Assembly: GCF_947501405.1 (NCBI RefSeq)
Contig: NZ_CANMVK010000002.1
Span: 744,001 to 808,000, forward strand
Direction: 5' to 3'
Length of the DNA: 64,000 nucleotides
Source of the DNA: an uncultured Hoeflea sp.
Lineage (GTDB): Bacteria > Pseudomonadota > Alphaproteobacteria > Rhizobiales > Rhizobiaceae
The number at the start of each line of letters is the position of its first letter. Within the stretch, counting starts at the first letter, position 1. Of this stretch, positions 45,890 to 55,063 are shown one piece after another. Under the pieces are notes generated by a model that saw nothing but the letters and a program-made list of their open reading frames with translations, did not search any database and had not been told where the DNA came from. Made by a program: the position numbers and the translations under genes.

Positions 45890-47995
45890 ATGACGCTCAG
45901 GAAAGACATTCACGCAGCCATTGATCGTGCGCTGACCAAGCGCGGCTATGATGCGCTTACCCCGGTGCAGGAAGCCGTGCTGGCGCCGGAGCTGCGCGAT
46001 GCCGATCTGCTGGTGTCGGCCCAGACCGGCTCGGGCAAGACGGTGGCCTTTGGCATTTCGCTCGCACCCACGCTGATGGGGGACGAGGAAGCGTTGCCTC
46101 GGGCCGAAGCGCCGCTTGCGCTGGTGATCGCGCCGACGCGGGAGCTGGCGTTGCAGGTCGAGCGCGAACTGGCCTGGCTCTACCAGGAGGCCGGCGCTCG
46201 CATTGCCACTTGTGTGGGCGGCATGAACATGATGACCGAGCGGCGCACGCTTGCGCGCGGTGTCCACATCGTGGTCGGCACACCGGGACGGCTGCGCGAT
46301 CACATCGAGCGCGGTTCGCTGGATCTGGCGTCGATCCGTGCCGTGGTGCTCGATGAGGCGGATGAAATGCTCGATCTGGGCTTCCGCGACGATCTCGAAT
46401 TCATTCTCGATGCAGCACCCGATCAGCGCCGTACGCTGATGTTTTCCGCCACCGTGCCCAAAGGCATCGCCAATCTCGCCAAGCGCTACCAGCGCCAGGC
46501 GGTTCGCGTTACCACAGCGGGCGAGCAGAAACAGCATCTCGATATCGAATACCGGGCGCTGTCGGTCGCGCCCAATGACCGCGAGAATGCCGTCATCAAT
46601 CTGCTTCGCTATTATGACGCCAAGAACGCCATCGTGTTCTGCGGCACCCGCGCCACGGTCAATCATCTCACCGCGCGGTTTTCCAACCGCGGTTTTGCGG
46701 TGGTGGCGCTCTCGGGCGAGTTGAGCCAGAACGAGCGCAGCCATGCACTGCAGGCGTTGCGCGATGGCCGCGCGAAAGTCTGCGTGGCGACCGATGTCGC
46801 TGCCCGCGGGCTCGACCTGCCGGATCTGGAATTGGTTATCCACGCCGATCTGCCGAAATCGCCTGAGACGCTGCTGCATCGCTCGGGCCGTACCGGCCGC
46901 GCCGGCCGCAAGGGCGTTTCGGCGCTGATCGTGCCCTACAATGCCCGCCGGCGCACCGAGCGGCTGCTTTCCGATGCGCGGATATCCGCCGATTGGGCCC
47001 GCCCGCCCTCCGCCCAGGAGATTCTTGCCCGCGATGACGAACGGCTGATGGCCGATCCCCGCTTCGAAGCGGATATCGCCGAGGACGAGGCCGCCATGGT
47101 CGCCACGCTGCTGGAGACCCACGGCGCTGAAAAGGTCGCCGCAGCGCTGATGCGCATGTACCGCGAGGGCCGGTCGGCGCCGGAGGAACTGATCGAAAAC
47201 GGTCCCGTGTCCGCTCCGGGCGGTGCCTATCCGGAACGTGCCCCCCGTGAACATGTGCCGCTTGTGGACGCAGTCTGGTTCTCGCTGTCGATCGGCCGCA
47301 AGCACACCGCTGAGCCGCGCTGGCTGTTGCCGATGCTGTGCCGTGCCGGGCACATTACCAAGGCCGAAATCGGCTCGATCCGCATTCATGATACCGAGAC
47401 CCATGTCGAGATCGCGGGCGCATCGGCTGCCAAGTTCGAAGCCGCCGTCGGACCAACCCGGAAGATCGAAAAGAACATCACCATTTCACGGCTCGACGGT
47501 GTGCCGGAAGCGCCCGCCCGCGGCCCGCGTCCGGACCGCGCCAATAGGGATGACGCTGGCTCCGGGATGCGGCGGGAGCGGTCCAATGAGGGCGGCCCCC
47601 GGGAGCGATCCAAGCCCGATTACGCCAAGAAACGGCCGTTTACAGGCGGCAAGTCCAAACGTGATGCCCGTCCGCAGACGGGTGACGCCCATTCGGACCG
47701 CAAGCCGGGCCGCCACGATGATCTGCCCGCTGGCGCGACGGCGGGTGAGTGGCCTTACGACGATGTCCCGCCCAGGCCCGATCAAGGCTCCGGTGCGCCG
47801 GGAACGGGTAAGCAGAAGCCGGGCAAGCCGCGCAGTGGCAAGCCGCCTGCCAAGGCGAACACTCCTGCTGCAGACTTCGACAAGGCGCCGCGCAAAGCCG
47901 GAAAGCCTGCTGCAAAGCCCCATCGCAAGGGCGCACCTGCCGGTGCGGCCAAGCGCGGCGGGGAAGCTGGCCTCAAGCGCAAGCCCAAAAACTGA
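45890..47995 (+). CDS. DEAD-box ATP-dependent RNA helicase with DbpA-type RNA-binding domain
   Basis: A 701-residue helicase. The Q motif region is GYDALTPVQ, motif I AQTGSGKT at 44-51, then PTRELALQ, TPGRL, DEAD, SAT, and in the second RecA domain ATDVAARGLDLP and HRSGRTGRAGR. A DbpA/CsdA-type RNA-binding domain lies near 455-530 (VWFSLSIGRKHTAEPRWLLPML). The last 160 residues are Lys/Arg/Pro/Gly-rich and probably disordered, adding non-specific RNA affinity. The likely role is ribosome assembly or mRNA turnover, as for CsdA/DeaD. The 533-residue antisense ORF over it is a GC-rich shadow. Confidence 0.95.
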   Translation: MTLRKDIHAAIDRALTKRGYDALTPVQEAVLAPELRDADLLVSAQTGSGKTVAFGISLAPTLMGDEEALPRAEAPLALVIAPTRELALQVERELAWLYQEAGARIATCVGGMNMMTERRTLARGVHIVVGTPGRLRDHIERGSLDLASIRAVVLDEADEMLDLGFRDDLEFILDAAPDQRRTLMFSATVPKGIANLAKRYQRQAVRVTTAGEQKQHLDIEYRALSVAPNDRENAVINLLRYYDAKNAIVFCGTRATVNHLTARFSNRGFAVVALSGELSQNERSHALQALRDGRAKVCVATDVAARGLDLPDLELVIHADLPKSPETLLHRSGRTGRAGRKGVSALIVPYNARRRTERLLSDARISADWARPPSAQEILARDDERLMADPRFEADIAEDEAAMVATLLETHGAEKVAAALMRMYREGRSAPEELIENGPVSAPGGAYPERAPREHVPLVDAVWFSLSIGRKHTAEPRWLLPMLCRAGHITKAEIGSIRIHDTETHVEIAGASAAKFEAAVGPTRKIEKNITISRLDGVPEAPARGPRPDRANRDDAGSGMRRERSNEGGPRERSKPDYAKKRPFTGGKSKRDARPQTGDAHSDRKPGRHDDLPAGATAGEWPYDDVPPRPDQGSGAPGTGKQKPGKPRSGKPPAKANTPAADFDKAPRKAGKPAAKPHRKGAPAGAAKRGGEAGLKRKPKN

Positions 47996-48410
47996 CCACA
48001 GCCATCGAACCAACGCTGCCGCGGTCGAACGGACAAACGTGGGATTGCGCAATCCGCACGTGCGACGTTGATGCACAGTGCCTGGTCAATAGCCGATTGC
48101 TTGCGTCATCTTCGGCTTGCAACTCCGGGGACGGGAAATGACCGCCACATCTGTTCGGATTTGAAATCTGACCCATAAAATTTTTAGGTTTTCCGGCCTG
48201 GCTGTTTTCTCATTGTTAACGAAGCCATGATTGTATTGGCGTGAGGGAAGGGGTGAATGCCCCGGCATGAAGCATCTTCCGAACGCAAGGGCGAACGCGG
48301 TATTTCGAATTCGCCCGCGATGACAACAAATCGACTGGGTGTTCCGGGCGACGAGCCAAGAACTCTCCGGGCACAACGGCTTCAATCAGACAGGTTCAAG
48401 CGAGGGCAGA
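47996..48410. other. 415-bp spacer between helicase and cheW genes
   Basis: It holds a 14-bp perfect palindrome, GGATTGCGCAATCC, at 48042-48055 and an AT-rich stretch around 48175-48240 with a TTAAC half-site that may be part of the cheW promoter. A 99-codon reverse frame here has no ribosome site or recognisable protein features and is not called. I see no RNA gene. Confidence 0.5.
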
Positions 48411-48878
48411 ATGAACGAGACGCAAGCCAGCAACAAGACTTCGGGTCTTGAAATCATTTCGTTTTTCCTCGGTGAACAGGTGTTCAGTGTGAACATCATG
48501 GCAGTCCGGGAAATTCGCGGCTGGGCTCCGGCAACGCCGTTGGCCCATGCCCCCAGCCACGTCATGGGCGTGATCAATCTGCGTGGTACGGTGATCCCGG
48601 TGATCGACATGGCCCTGCGCCTTGGCCTTGAAGCCATCGAACCCACTGAACGCTCTGCCATCATCGTGGCCAGCATCCGCGGCCAGCTTGTTGGCCTGCT
48701 GGTCGACAATGTCTCCGATATGGTCACCGTCAGCGAAGACGAGATCCAGTCGGTCCCCGAGGTCGGCGCCACTGAAGTCCAGCGCATGACCACCGCGATC
48801 ATCGCCAAGGACAAGCAGATGATTTCGCATCTTGATCTGGATTCGCTTCTGGATGAGGAAGGCGAACTCGCCGCCTGA
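48411..48878 (+). CDS. cheW: Chemotaxis coupling protein CheW
   Basis: A 155-residue single-domain CheW that links chemoreceptors to the kinase CheA. I start at MNETQASNKTSGLEII behind GAGGGCAG; the 24-codon extension is non-coding. Family motifs are FFLGEQVFSVNIMAVREI, GVINLRGTVIPVIDM and GLLVDNVSDMV. It stands alone, with no che or mcp gene nearby, so it probably serves a receptor array encoded elsewhere. Confidence 0.93.
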   Translation: MNETQASNKTSGLEIISFFLGEQVFSVNIMAVREIRGWAPATPLAHAPSHVMGVINLRGTVIPVIDMALRLGLEAIEPTERSAIIVASIRGQLVGLLVDNVSDMVTVSEDEIQSVPEVGATEVQRMTTAIIAKDKQMISHLDLDSLLDEEGELAA

Positions 48879-49022
48879 TCCCGGCGCTACCGGATCCATC
48901 GGAATTAACGAAGGGCGCATGCGGACAAGACCGTGTGCGCCCTTTGCTATGCGTGCGCATCCGGCCGCGCGATGGGCCGGTTAAAGCGGGGCGGTCAAAG
49001 GCACCGGTCTCGCCCTATCGGA

Positions 49023-49943
49023 TCAACGCCCGCGAATGCGCGGATCCAGTGCGTCACGCAGGCCATCGCCAATATAGTTGACGCTCAGCACCGTCAGCGA
49101 GATCGCCAGTCCGGGCCAGAACACGCGCTGCGGGTATTGCTGCAGATAATCCACCGCATCAAACAGCAACCGGCCCCAGGTCGGGAAGTCCGGCGGGAAG
49201 CCCAGCCCCAGAAAAGACAGGGCCGATTCCGTGATGATCGCGGTGGCGATCCCCAGTGTTGCCGACACCATGATCGGCGAAAGCACGTTGGGCAGGATGT
49301 GGCGCAGGATCATCCGCCGCGGCGGGGTTCCGATCGAACGTGCGGCAAGCACGAATTCCCGCTCCTTGAGTGCCAGCACCTCGCCGCGCACAATGCGCGC
49401 GGTCTGCATCCAGCTGGTCACGCCAATCGCCGAGACGATCAGGATGAAAGTGCCCATTTCAGGACCGAAGCTGCGCGCCAGCGTTTCCCGGAACAGCATC
49501 ACCATCACCAAGAGAAGCGGCAGCAAGGGCAGCGCCAGAAACAGGTCGGTCAGCCCCATCAGCATGCCGTCGAGCTTGCGGAAGAATCCCGCCACCACGC
49601 CGATCAGCGCACCAAGCAGCACGCTGATCAGCATCGCCGTCAGGCCCACGGCGATCGACACCTGGCCACCCGCCATCATCCGCGCAAGGATATCGCGGCC
49701 GAGCTGATCAGTGCCCAGCGGGTGCGCCCAGGTAGGGCCTGAATTGCGAGCCCGGATGTCGATGAAGGTGGGCTCGATGGTCCAGATCAGCGGACCAAGG
49801 GAAACGGCGAGCACGATGAAGAGAAACACCGCCGCGCCAAACAGCGCGCCCTTGTGGGTCTTGAACTGATCCCAGACATCCCACCATTGCGACCGGCCGG
49901 AGGTATCCTGGGCCACGGATTTGGCTACGGGCGCGTCAGTCAT
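49023..49943 (-). CDS. Oligopeptide/dipeptide ABC transporter permease (DppC/OppC-like)
   Basis: A 306-residue membrane protein starting MTDAPVAKS, six codons inside the ORF-track call and overlapping the DppB-like stop by 8 bp. It has an N-terminal OppC domain, about six helices and the EAA loop REFVLAARSIGTPPRRMILRHI. The sequence TNPL-type ALDPRIRGR ending is typical. It is the last gene of the importer operon. Confidence 0.92.
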   Translation of the reverse strand: MTDAPVAKSVAQDTSGRSQWWDVWDQFKTHKGALFGAAVFLFIVLAVSLGPLIWTIEPTFIDIRARNSGPTWAHPLGTDQLGRDILARMMAGGQVSIAVGLTAMLISVLLGALIGVVAGFFRKLDGMLMGLTDLFLALPLLPLLLVMVMLFRETLARSFGPEMGTFILIVSAIGVTSWMQTARIVRGEVLALKEREFVLAARSIGTPPRRMILRHILPNVLSPIMVSATLGIATAIITESALSFLGLGFPPDFPTWGRLLFDAVDYLQQYPQRVFWPGLAISLTVLSVNYIGDGLRDALDPRIRGR

Positions 49944-50943
49944 AGCGGATCCTCGGATCAAGCAGGCCGTAAAGCAGGTCGGCGATCAGGTTGCAAAGCA
50001 CGATCAGCACCGCGAAGATGAAGGCCAGCGTCTGCACCATCGGCAGGTCGTTTGCGTAGATCGCGGTGATCAGCAATTGTCCCAGCCCGTTCACCTTGAA
50101 GATCTGTTCGGTGATGATGGCGCCGCCGAAGATCGAGGGAATGCCCAGCGCGATCACCGTGACCACCGGGATCATCGAATTGCGCAGCACATGGATGAGC
50201 AGCACCACCTTCTCGGTCATGCCCTTGGCGCGGGCGGTGCGTACATAATCATGGTTGAGATTGTCGAGCATCGAGGCGCGCATGAAGCGCGACAATTGCG
50301 CGGTCGTCTGCAGCGCCAGAACCATCACGGGCAGCGTCATCTGCCGCACCTGCTGGCCGAAGCTTTCAAAATCATCGACCACCAGCGTGGTGTCGTAGAT
50401 TGAGGGAAACCATGGCAGCATGATCGCGAAGATCACGATCATCAGCACGCCGGAGAAAAACGGCGGCACCGAAAAGCCGATCATCGAGACGAAAGTGCCG
50501 ATCTGATCGAACCAGGAATACTGCTTGTAGGCCGAAATGATGCCGATTGGCAGCGCGATCAGCACGCCCACCACATAGGCCAGACCCACAACCCACAGGG
50601 TCTGCGGGATGCGCTGGATGATGATGTCGAACACTGGTGACCGGAACTGCCAGGAGACGATGCGCTGCATGCCTTCGGAAAAACTGGTGCCGAAGACCCA
50701 GTCGGTGAACACCAGCGGCTCGACCCAGAAGAACTGCTTTGCCCACAACAGGTAGCGGACATATGCGGGGGAATCGAGGCCCAGCGCATCGCGCATCTTC
50801 TGCCGGACTTCCGGCGGAATGGTCAGCGGCTGGTTAGCCAGCGGATCGCCCGGCGCAAGGTCGAGCAGCAAAAAGATGATGAGACTGATGAGCACAAGCG
50901 TCGGGATTGCCAGCAACAGCCGGCGGGCAATGTAGGTCAGCAT
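49936..50943 (-). CDS. Oligopeptide/dipeptide ABC transporter permease (DppB/OppB-like)
   Basis: A 335-residue membrane protein with the DppB N-terminus MLTYIARRLLLAIPTLVLIS, about six helices and the EAA loop HDYVRTARAKGMTEKVVLLIH. It pairs with the DppC-like subunit. It begins 88 bp after the binding-protein stop, beyond a hairpin. Confidence 0.92.
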   Translation of the reverse strand: MLTYIARRLLLAIPTLVLISLIIFLLLDLAPGDPLANQPLTIPPEVRQKMRDALGLDSPAYVRYLLWAKQFFWVEPLVFTDWVFGTSFSEGMQRIVSWQFRSPVFDIIIQRIPQTLWVVGLAYVVGVLIALPIGIISAYKQYSWFDQIGTFVSMIGFSVPPFFSGVLMIVIFAIMLPWFPSIYDTTLVVDDFESFGQQVRQMTLPVMVLALQTTAQLSRFMRASMLDNLNHDYVRTARAKGMTEKVVLLIHVLRNSMIPVVTVIALGIPSIFGGAIITEQIFKVNGLGQLLITAIYANDLPMVQTLAFIFAVLIVLCNLIADLLYGLLDPRIRYD

Positions 50944-50998
50944 CGGCGACGCCTCGGTTCAGCAGTGGCACACATGAAGAAACACCGGGTCAGGAAAG

Positions 50999-51024
50999 GA
51001 TGGCCCCGCCGAAGCGGGACCATC
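50999..51024 (-). terminator. Hairpin between peptide binding-protein and permease genes
   Basis: GATGG-C-CCCGC and GCGGG-A-CCATC form two 5-bp stems interrupted by one mismatch, with a CGAA tetraloop, 7 bp after the binding-protein stop. There is no T-tract. It fits an attenuator or 3' protection element. Confidence 0.45.
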
Positions 51025-51031
51025 GGTGAGA

Positions 51032-52735
51032 CTATTCCTTGATGCGGTACCAGTCAGCCGCGTTCCACAATTCCGAATCCCAGGTGTTGAGCACAACGCC
51101 GCCCAGGGTGTTGGAATGGGCCGACACCCGGCCACGGTCGACCAGCGGTACGATGGTCATCGAATCCTTGGTCAGCATGTCGTTGAGCTTCTTGGCGATT
51201 TCCGCGCGTTTGGAAATCTCGCCGGTCTTGCCGAGTTCGACGATCAGAGCGTCGTACTCTTCGTTGCAGAAGCGGTTGATGTTTTCACCCTGCCACTGCG
51301 TTTCCGGCCGCGGCGCCTTTTCGCAGGTGTACTGGCCCAGATACTGTTCCGGATCGGTGCCATCGAAGTTGTTGGCGTACATTTCAACGTCCGCATAGAA
51401 CTTCTGGAACGTATCCGGAGAAGCCGGGTCGCCGCCGAAGAACACCGACGCGTCGATATTCTTAAGCTCGGTCTCGACGCCGACATCGGACCACCACTGC
51501 TTGATCAGCGCCTGGAAGTCCTGACGCACGGCGTTGGTCGAGGTCTGGTAAAGCAGCTTGAACTTCTTGCCGTCTTTTTCGCGCACGCCATCGCCGCCCA
51601 CGGTCCAGCCGGCTTCGTCGAGCAGCGCCTTGGCGCCTTCCACATCCTGGGTCAGGCAGCCGGTGTTGTCCGAAGCGAAGATTTCCGGCGCCGGCACCAG
51701 GTTGCAGGTCGGCCGCCCGGCCTGGCCATAGCCGATTTCGACCAGCAGCTCGCGATCGATCGCCATCGAAAGCGCGCGGCGCACGCGCTCATCCGACAGG
51801 ATCGGATGCGGATGCATGGCGGTGGATCGCTCGCCTTCAGGAAGGTCCGGTGACGGGTCGGTCATGTTCATTTCGATGCGCTCGACCAGTGTGCCGAAGC
51901 CGGATACCGGAGTGCCCTTGCCACCCTCGGCCATGCCGGCGATCACATCAGGGGCGAGCTGAAGGTTCCAGGCGTAGTCGAATTCGCCGGTTTCCATCAC
52001 GGCGCGGCCTGCTGCCGCCGCATCGCCGCCGCCCTTGAAGGTCAGCGTTGCGAAGGCCGGCTTGGCCGGATCGCGGTAGTTCTCGTTGGCCTTCATGGTG
52101 ATCACGTCATTCGGCTTGAAGTCGGTGACCACGAAGGGACCGGTGCCGATCGGGCCGAAATTGGCCTCGGTGCATTCCGGCGCCTTGGCGCCCAGGCAGT
52201 CGGCGAACTGCGCCTTCTGGATGATCGGCGACTGACCGCCGACGAAGGCCGCATAGGGAACCGGCTTGGGCGTGTCGAAATTGACGATGATGGTCAGATC
52301 GTCAGGGGTTTCGATGCTCTCGACACCATCGAATTTGGCCGCCTGTGCGCAACCGCCATCGGGCGCCATGCAGTAATCGGCGGTGAACTTGACGTCGGCG
52401 GATGTCAACGGCGTGCCGTCAGACCATTTCAGGCCTTCCTTGAGCTTCCAGGTGATCGAGGTGAGATCCGCGGAAACACCGCCGTTTTCCACGGTCGGAA
52501 TGCTGTCGACAAGATAGGGAACCAGTGCGCCGGTCTGGTCGAAGCGGGCGAGCGGCTCGATAACCAGCGAGGCAGATTCGATGTCCTTGGTACCGCTCGA
52601 CAGATAGGGATTGAGGATCGACGGCGCCTGCCAGTAGATGATCTTGACTTCGCCGTCGGAGCCGCGTTCGGCCTGTGCGACGGGAGCGAACGCCAGTGCG
52701 GCGGCGGCGCCCATCAGGATTGTCTTGAGTTTCAT
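51032..52735 (-). CDS. Peptide ABC transporter substrate-binding protein
   Basis: A 567-residue periplasmic protein of the SBP_bac_5 family. The start is MKLKTILMGAAAALAFAPVAQA, a clear signal peptide; the 113-codon ORF-track extension belongs to the spacer and the next gene. Family features are SITWKLKEGLKWSDGTPLTSADVKF and LSDERVRRALSMAIDRELLVE. It has several cysteines that could pair in the periplasm. The ligand could be an oligopeptide, an opine or another large solute. Confidence 0.9.
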   Translation of the reverse strand: MKLKTILMGAAAALAFAPVAQAERGSDGEVKIIYWQAPSILNPYLSSGTKDIESASLVIEPLARFDQTGALVPYLVDSIPTVENGGVSADLTSITWKLKEGLKWSDGTPLTSADVKFTADYCMAPDGGCAQAAKFDGVESIETPDDLTIIVNFDTPKPVPYAAFVGGQSPIIQKAQFADCLGAKAPECTEANFGPIGTGPFVVTDFKPNDVITMKANENYRDPAKPAFATLTFKGGGDAAAAGRAVMETGEFDYAWNLQLAPDVIAGMAEGGKGTPVSGFGTLVERIEMNMTDPSPDLPEGERSTAMHPHPILSDERVRRALSMAIDRELLVEIGYGQAGRPTCNLVPAPEIFASDNTGCLTQDVEGAKALLDEAGWTVGGDGVREKDGKKFKLLYQTSTNAVRQDFQALIKQWWSDVGVETELKNIDASVFFGGDPASPDTFQKFYADVEMYANNFDGTDPEQYLGQYTCEKAPRPETQWQGENINRFCNEEYDALIVELGKTGEISKRAEIAKKLNDMLTKDSMTIVPLVDRGRVSAHSNTLGGVVLNTWDSELWNAADWYRIKE

Positions 52736-52760
52736 GAGACTGTCTCCTCTGTGGTGATTA

Positions 52761-53798
52761 TCAGTTGGATTCACTTCCCGCGGTTGGTTCCGCGGGCTCT
52801 GCCATGTCGTCGGAATACAGGTGGCAAGCCACCTGCCGTCCGCCGCCAAATTCGAATACACCCGGTTCCATCTGCCGGCAGATCTCCATTGCCTTGGGGC
52901 AGCGGGTGGAAAAATTGCAACCCGTGGGTGGATTGGCCGGGGAGGGCACGTCGCCCTGCAGCACGATCGGAGTGCGATTGCGTTCCGAGGCCGGGTCGGG
53001 CTCGGGCACCGCCGACAGCAGCGCCTGGGTGTAGGGATGCAGAGGCTCGGCAAACAGCGCGTCGCGCGAGGCAACCTCGACGATGCGGCCCAGATACATC
53101 ACCGCCACCCGGTCGGCGATATGGCGCACCATCGACAGATCGTGGCTGATGAACAGATAGGTCAGGTCAAGCCGGTCCTGCAGTTCCTCAAGCAGATTGA
53201 CCACCTGCGCCTGGATCGACACGTCCAGCGCCGCAATCGGCTCGTCACAGACGATGAATTTGGGATTGAGCGCAAGCGCCCGGGCAATGCCGATGCGCTG
53301 CCGCTGGCCGCCGGAGAATTCGTGCGGGTAACGCTTGGCGAATTCGCGGTTGAGGCCGACCCAGTCCATCAGCTCATAGATCCGCGCCAGCCGTTCCTTG
53401 GACGACAGCTCAAGATGCTCGTCAAGCGGCTCGGCGATGATGCTGGCCACCGTCATGCGCGGGTTGAGGCTTGCTTGCGGATCCTGAAAGATCATCTGCA
53501 TCATCGGCCGCTTCGAGCGCAGGCTGTCGCGGTCGACATGGGCAATCTCGGAACCGTTGATCTCCACGGTGCCGTCCGTCACATCGTAAAGCCGCAGGAT
53601 CGAGCGGCCGACGGTGGATTTGCCGCAGCCGGATTCGCCCACCAGCCCCAGCGTCTCACCCGGGGCGATATCGAAGCTGATGCCATCGACCGCCTTGATG
53701 TCGCCCACATGGCTCTTGAACAGACCCGCGTGGATGGGAAAATACATCTTAAGGTCACGCACTTTGACGAGCGGCCCGGCAGCGGTCGTTTCAGCCAT
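52761..53798 (-). CDS. Oligopeptide ABC transporter ATP-binding protein (OppF/DppF-like)
   Basis: A 345-residue ATPase with Walker A GESGCGKST, signature FSGGQRQRIGIARAL, Walker B FIVCDEPIAALD, and the C-terminal OppF cysteine block CNFSTRCPKAMEICRQ that in related proteins binds an Fe-S cluster. The start overlaps the OppD-like stop by 8 bp. It works as a heterodimer with that protein. Confidence 0.93.
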   Translation of the reverse strand: MAETTAAGPLVKVRDLKMYFPIHAGLFKSHVGDIKAVDGISFDIAPGETLGLVGESGCGKSTVGRSILRLYDVTDGTVEINGSEIAHVDRDSLRSKRPMMQMIFQDPQASLNPRMTVASIIAEPLDEHLELSSKERLARIYELMDWVGLNREFAKRYPHEFSGGQRQRIGIARALALNPKFIVCDEPIAALDVSIQAQVVNLLEELQDRLDLTYLFISHDLSMVRHIADRVAVMYLGRIVEVASRDALFAEPLHPYTQALLSAVPEPDPASERNRTPIVLQGDVPSPANPPTGCNFSTRCPKAMEICRQMEPGVFEFGGGRQVACHLYSDDMAEPAEPTAGSESN

Positions 53799-54810
53799 CC
53801 ACGGTCTCCGGTTGCTTGCTGGCCGCTTCGTCGAGCAGGAAACAGGCGGCCCGATGACCGGGGGCGCCGGCCGCGGTCAGCTCGGGATTGGCGTCTTCGC
53901 AGCGTCCATAGGCATGGGCGCAGCGGTTGCGGAACGAACATGCGGACGGCGCCGCCATCATGATCGGCGGCTGCCCCTCGATCACCTGCAATTTTTCGGC
54001 GCGGGCGCCGCGCACTGCGGGCACCGTCTTGAGCAGCGCCTGGGTATAGGGATGCCGCGGATCTTTGAAGATCTCGTCAACCGGGCCTTCCTCCACCACC
54101 TGGCCGGCATACATCACCATCACCCGGTCGGCGATGCCGGCGATGACGCCGAGATCATGGGTGATCCAGATGATTGCCATGCCGAGTTTGCGCCTGAGAT
54201 CCTTGACCAGTTCAATGATCTGGGCCTGGATCGTTACATCAAGCGCGGTGGTGGGCTCGTCGGCGATGAGCACTTTCGGATCGCAGGCCAGCGCAATGGC
54301 GATCATCACCCGCTGCCGCATGCCGCCGGAAAACTGGTGCGGATAATCCTTGAGCCGCCGTTCCGGGTCCGGAATACCGACCAGTTGCAACAGCTCGATT
54401 GATCGCGCCCGTGCCTCGGTCTTGTTCATGCCCAGATGCGCGCGCAACGGTTCGGCGAGCTGATATCCGATCGTGTACACCGGATTGAGCGATGTCATCG
54501 GGTCCTGGAAGATGAAACCGATTTTGGAGCCGCGCACCTGCCGCAGTTCTTCATCGCTGATGTCGAGCAGGTTTTGACCGCCGAACATCACCGCGCCATC
54601 GCGCATCTCGGCAGGCGGTGATGGCAGCAGCCGAAGCAGCGACATCATGGTCACGGATTTTCCCGAACCGCTTTCTCCCACCACGCCGAGCAATTCGCCG
54701 GCATGCAGATGAAAGTCCACCTCGTTCACCGCGTGCACTTCACCGCCACGGGTGCGGAAGACCGTTTTCAACCCTTTAACATCCAGAATTGGCGAAGCCG
54801 TGTCTGGCAT
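53791..54810 (-). CDS. Oligopeptide ABC transporter ATP-binding protein (OppD/DppD-like)
   Basis: A 339-residue ATPase with Walker [10 protein letters not shown], signature FSGGMRQR, Walker [13 protein letters not shown] and the C-terminal [14 protein letters not shown] block. A GAGGGG site precedes the start. It is the first gene of the operon, an unusual order because the binding protein comes third. It is divergent from the argE-like gene across 253 bp in which I find no clear operator. Confidence 0.93.
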   Translation of the reverse strand: MPDTASPILDVKGLKTVFRTRGGEVHAVNEVDFHLHAGELLGVVGESGSGKSVTMMSLLRLLPSPPAEMRDGAVMFGGQNLLDISDEELRQVRGSKIGFIFQDPMTSLNPVYTIGYQLAEPLRAHLGMNKTEARARSIELLQLVGIPDPERRLKDYPHQFSGGMRQRVMIAIALACDPKVLIADEPTTALDVTIQAQIIELVKDLRRKLGMAIIWITHDLGVIAGIADRVMVMYAGQVVEEGPVDEIFKDPRHPYTQALLKTVPAVRGARAEKLQVIEGQPPIMMAAPSACSFRNRCAHAYGRCEDANPELTAAGAPGHRAACFLLDEAASKQPETVDG

Positions 54811-55063
54811 ACTGTACCCCTCGGGATGTGAGTTCCCGTTTTTTTCTTGCCGGACAGTTCTAACGACGCCGGTGTCTCATACTAATGAACAATTTTTTTT
54901 GGATTGGCCAGTGCGCGCTTCGATTTTGCGCAATTCATGCGCAAATCATTGACCCGGAGACCCATCCTTGCATGGCTGCGCAGGGGCTGGACAATGTCCG
55001 GGAAAACGAACACAACTTTACAAACCGGCCGGCGGCGAGGCGGTTTCGAATTGGATATTCATC

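Noticed and set aside
45803-47404. 533-codon antisense ORF over the helicase gene
   Set aside because: The sense frame has every DEAD-box motif; the antisense product is His/Arg-rich shadow sequence without a ribosome site.
48190-48240. Possible CtrA site upstream of cheW
   Set aside because: Only one TTAAC half-site is present; the second half at seven bases is ATGA, so it does not meet the consensus.
48086-48385. 99-codon minus-strand ORF in the helicase-cheW spacer
   Set aside because: No ribosome site, no signal or domain, and it crosses what looks like the cheW promoter region.
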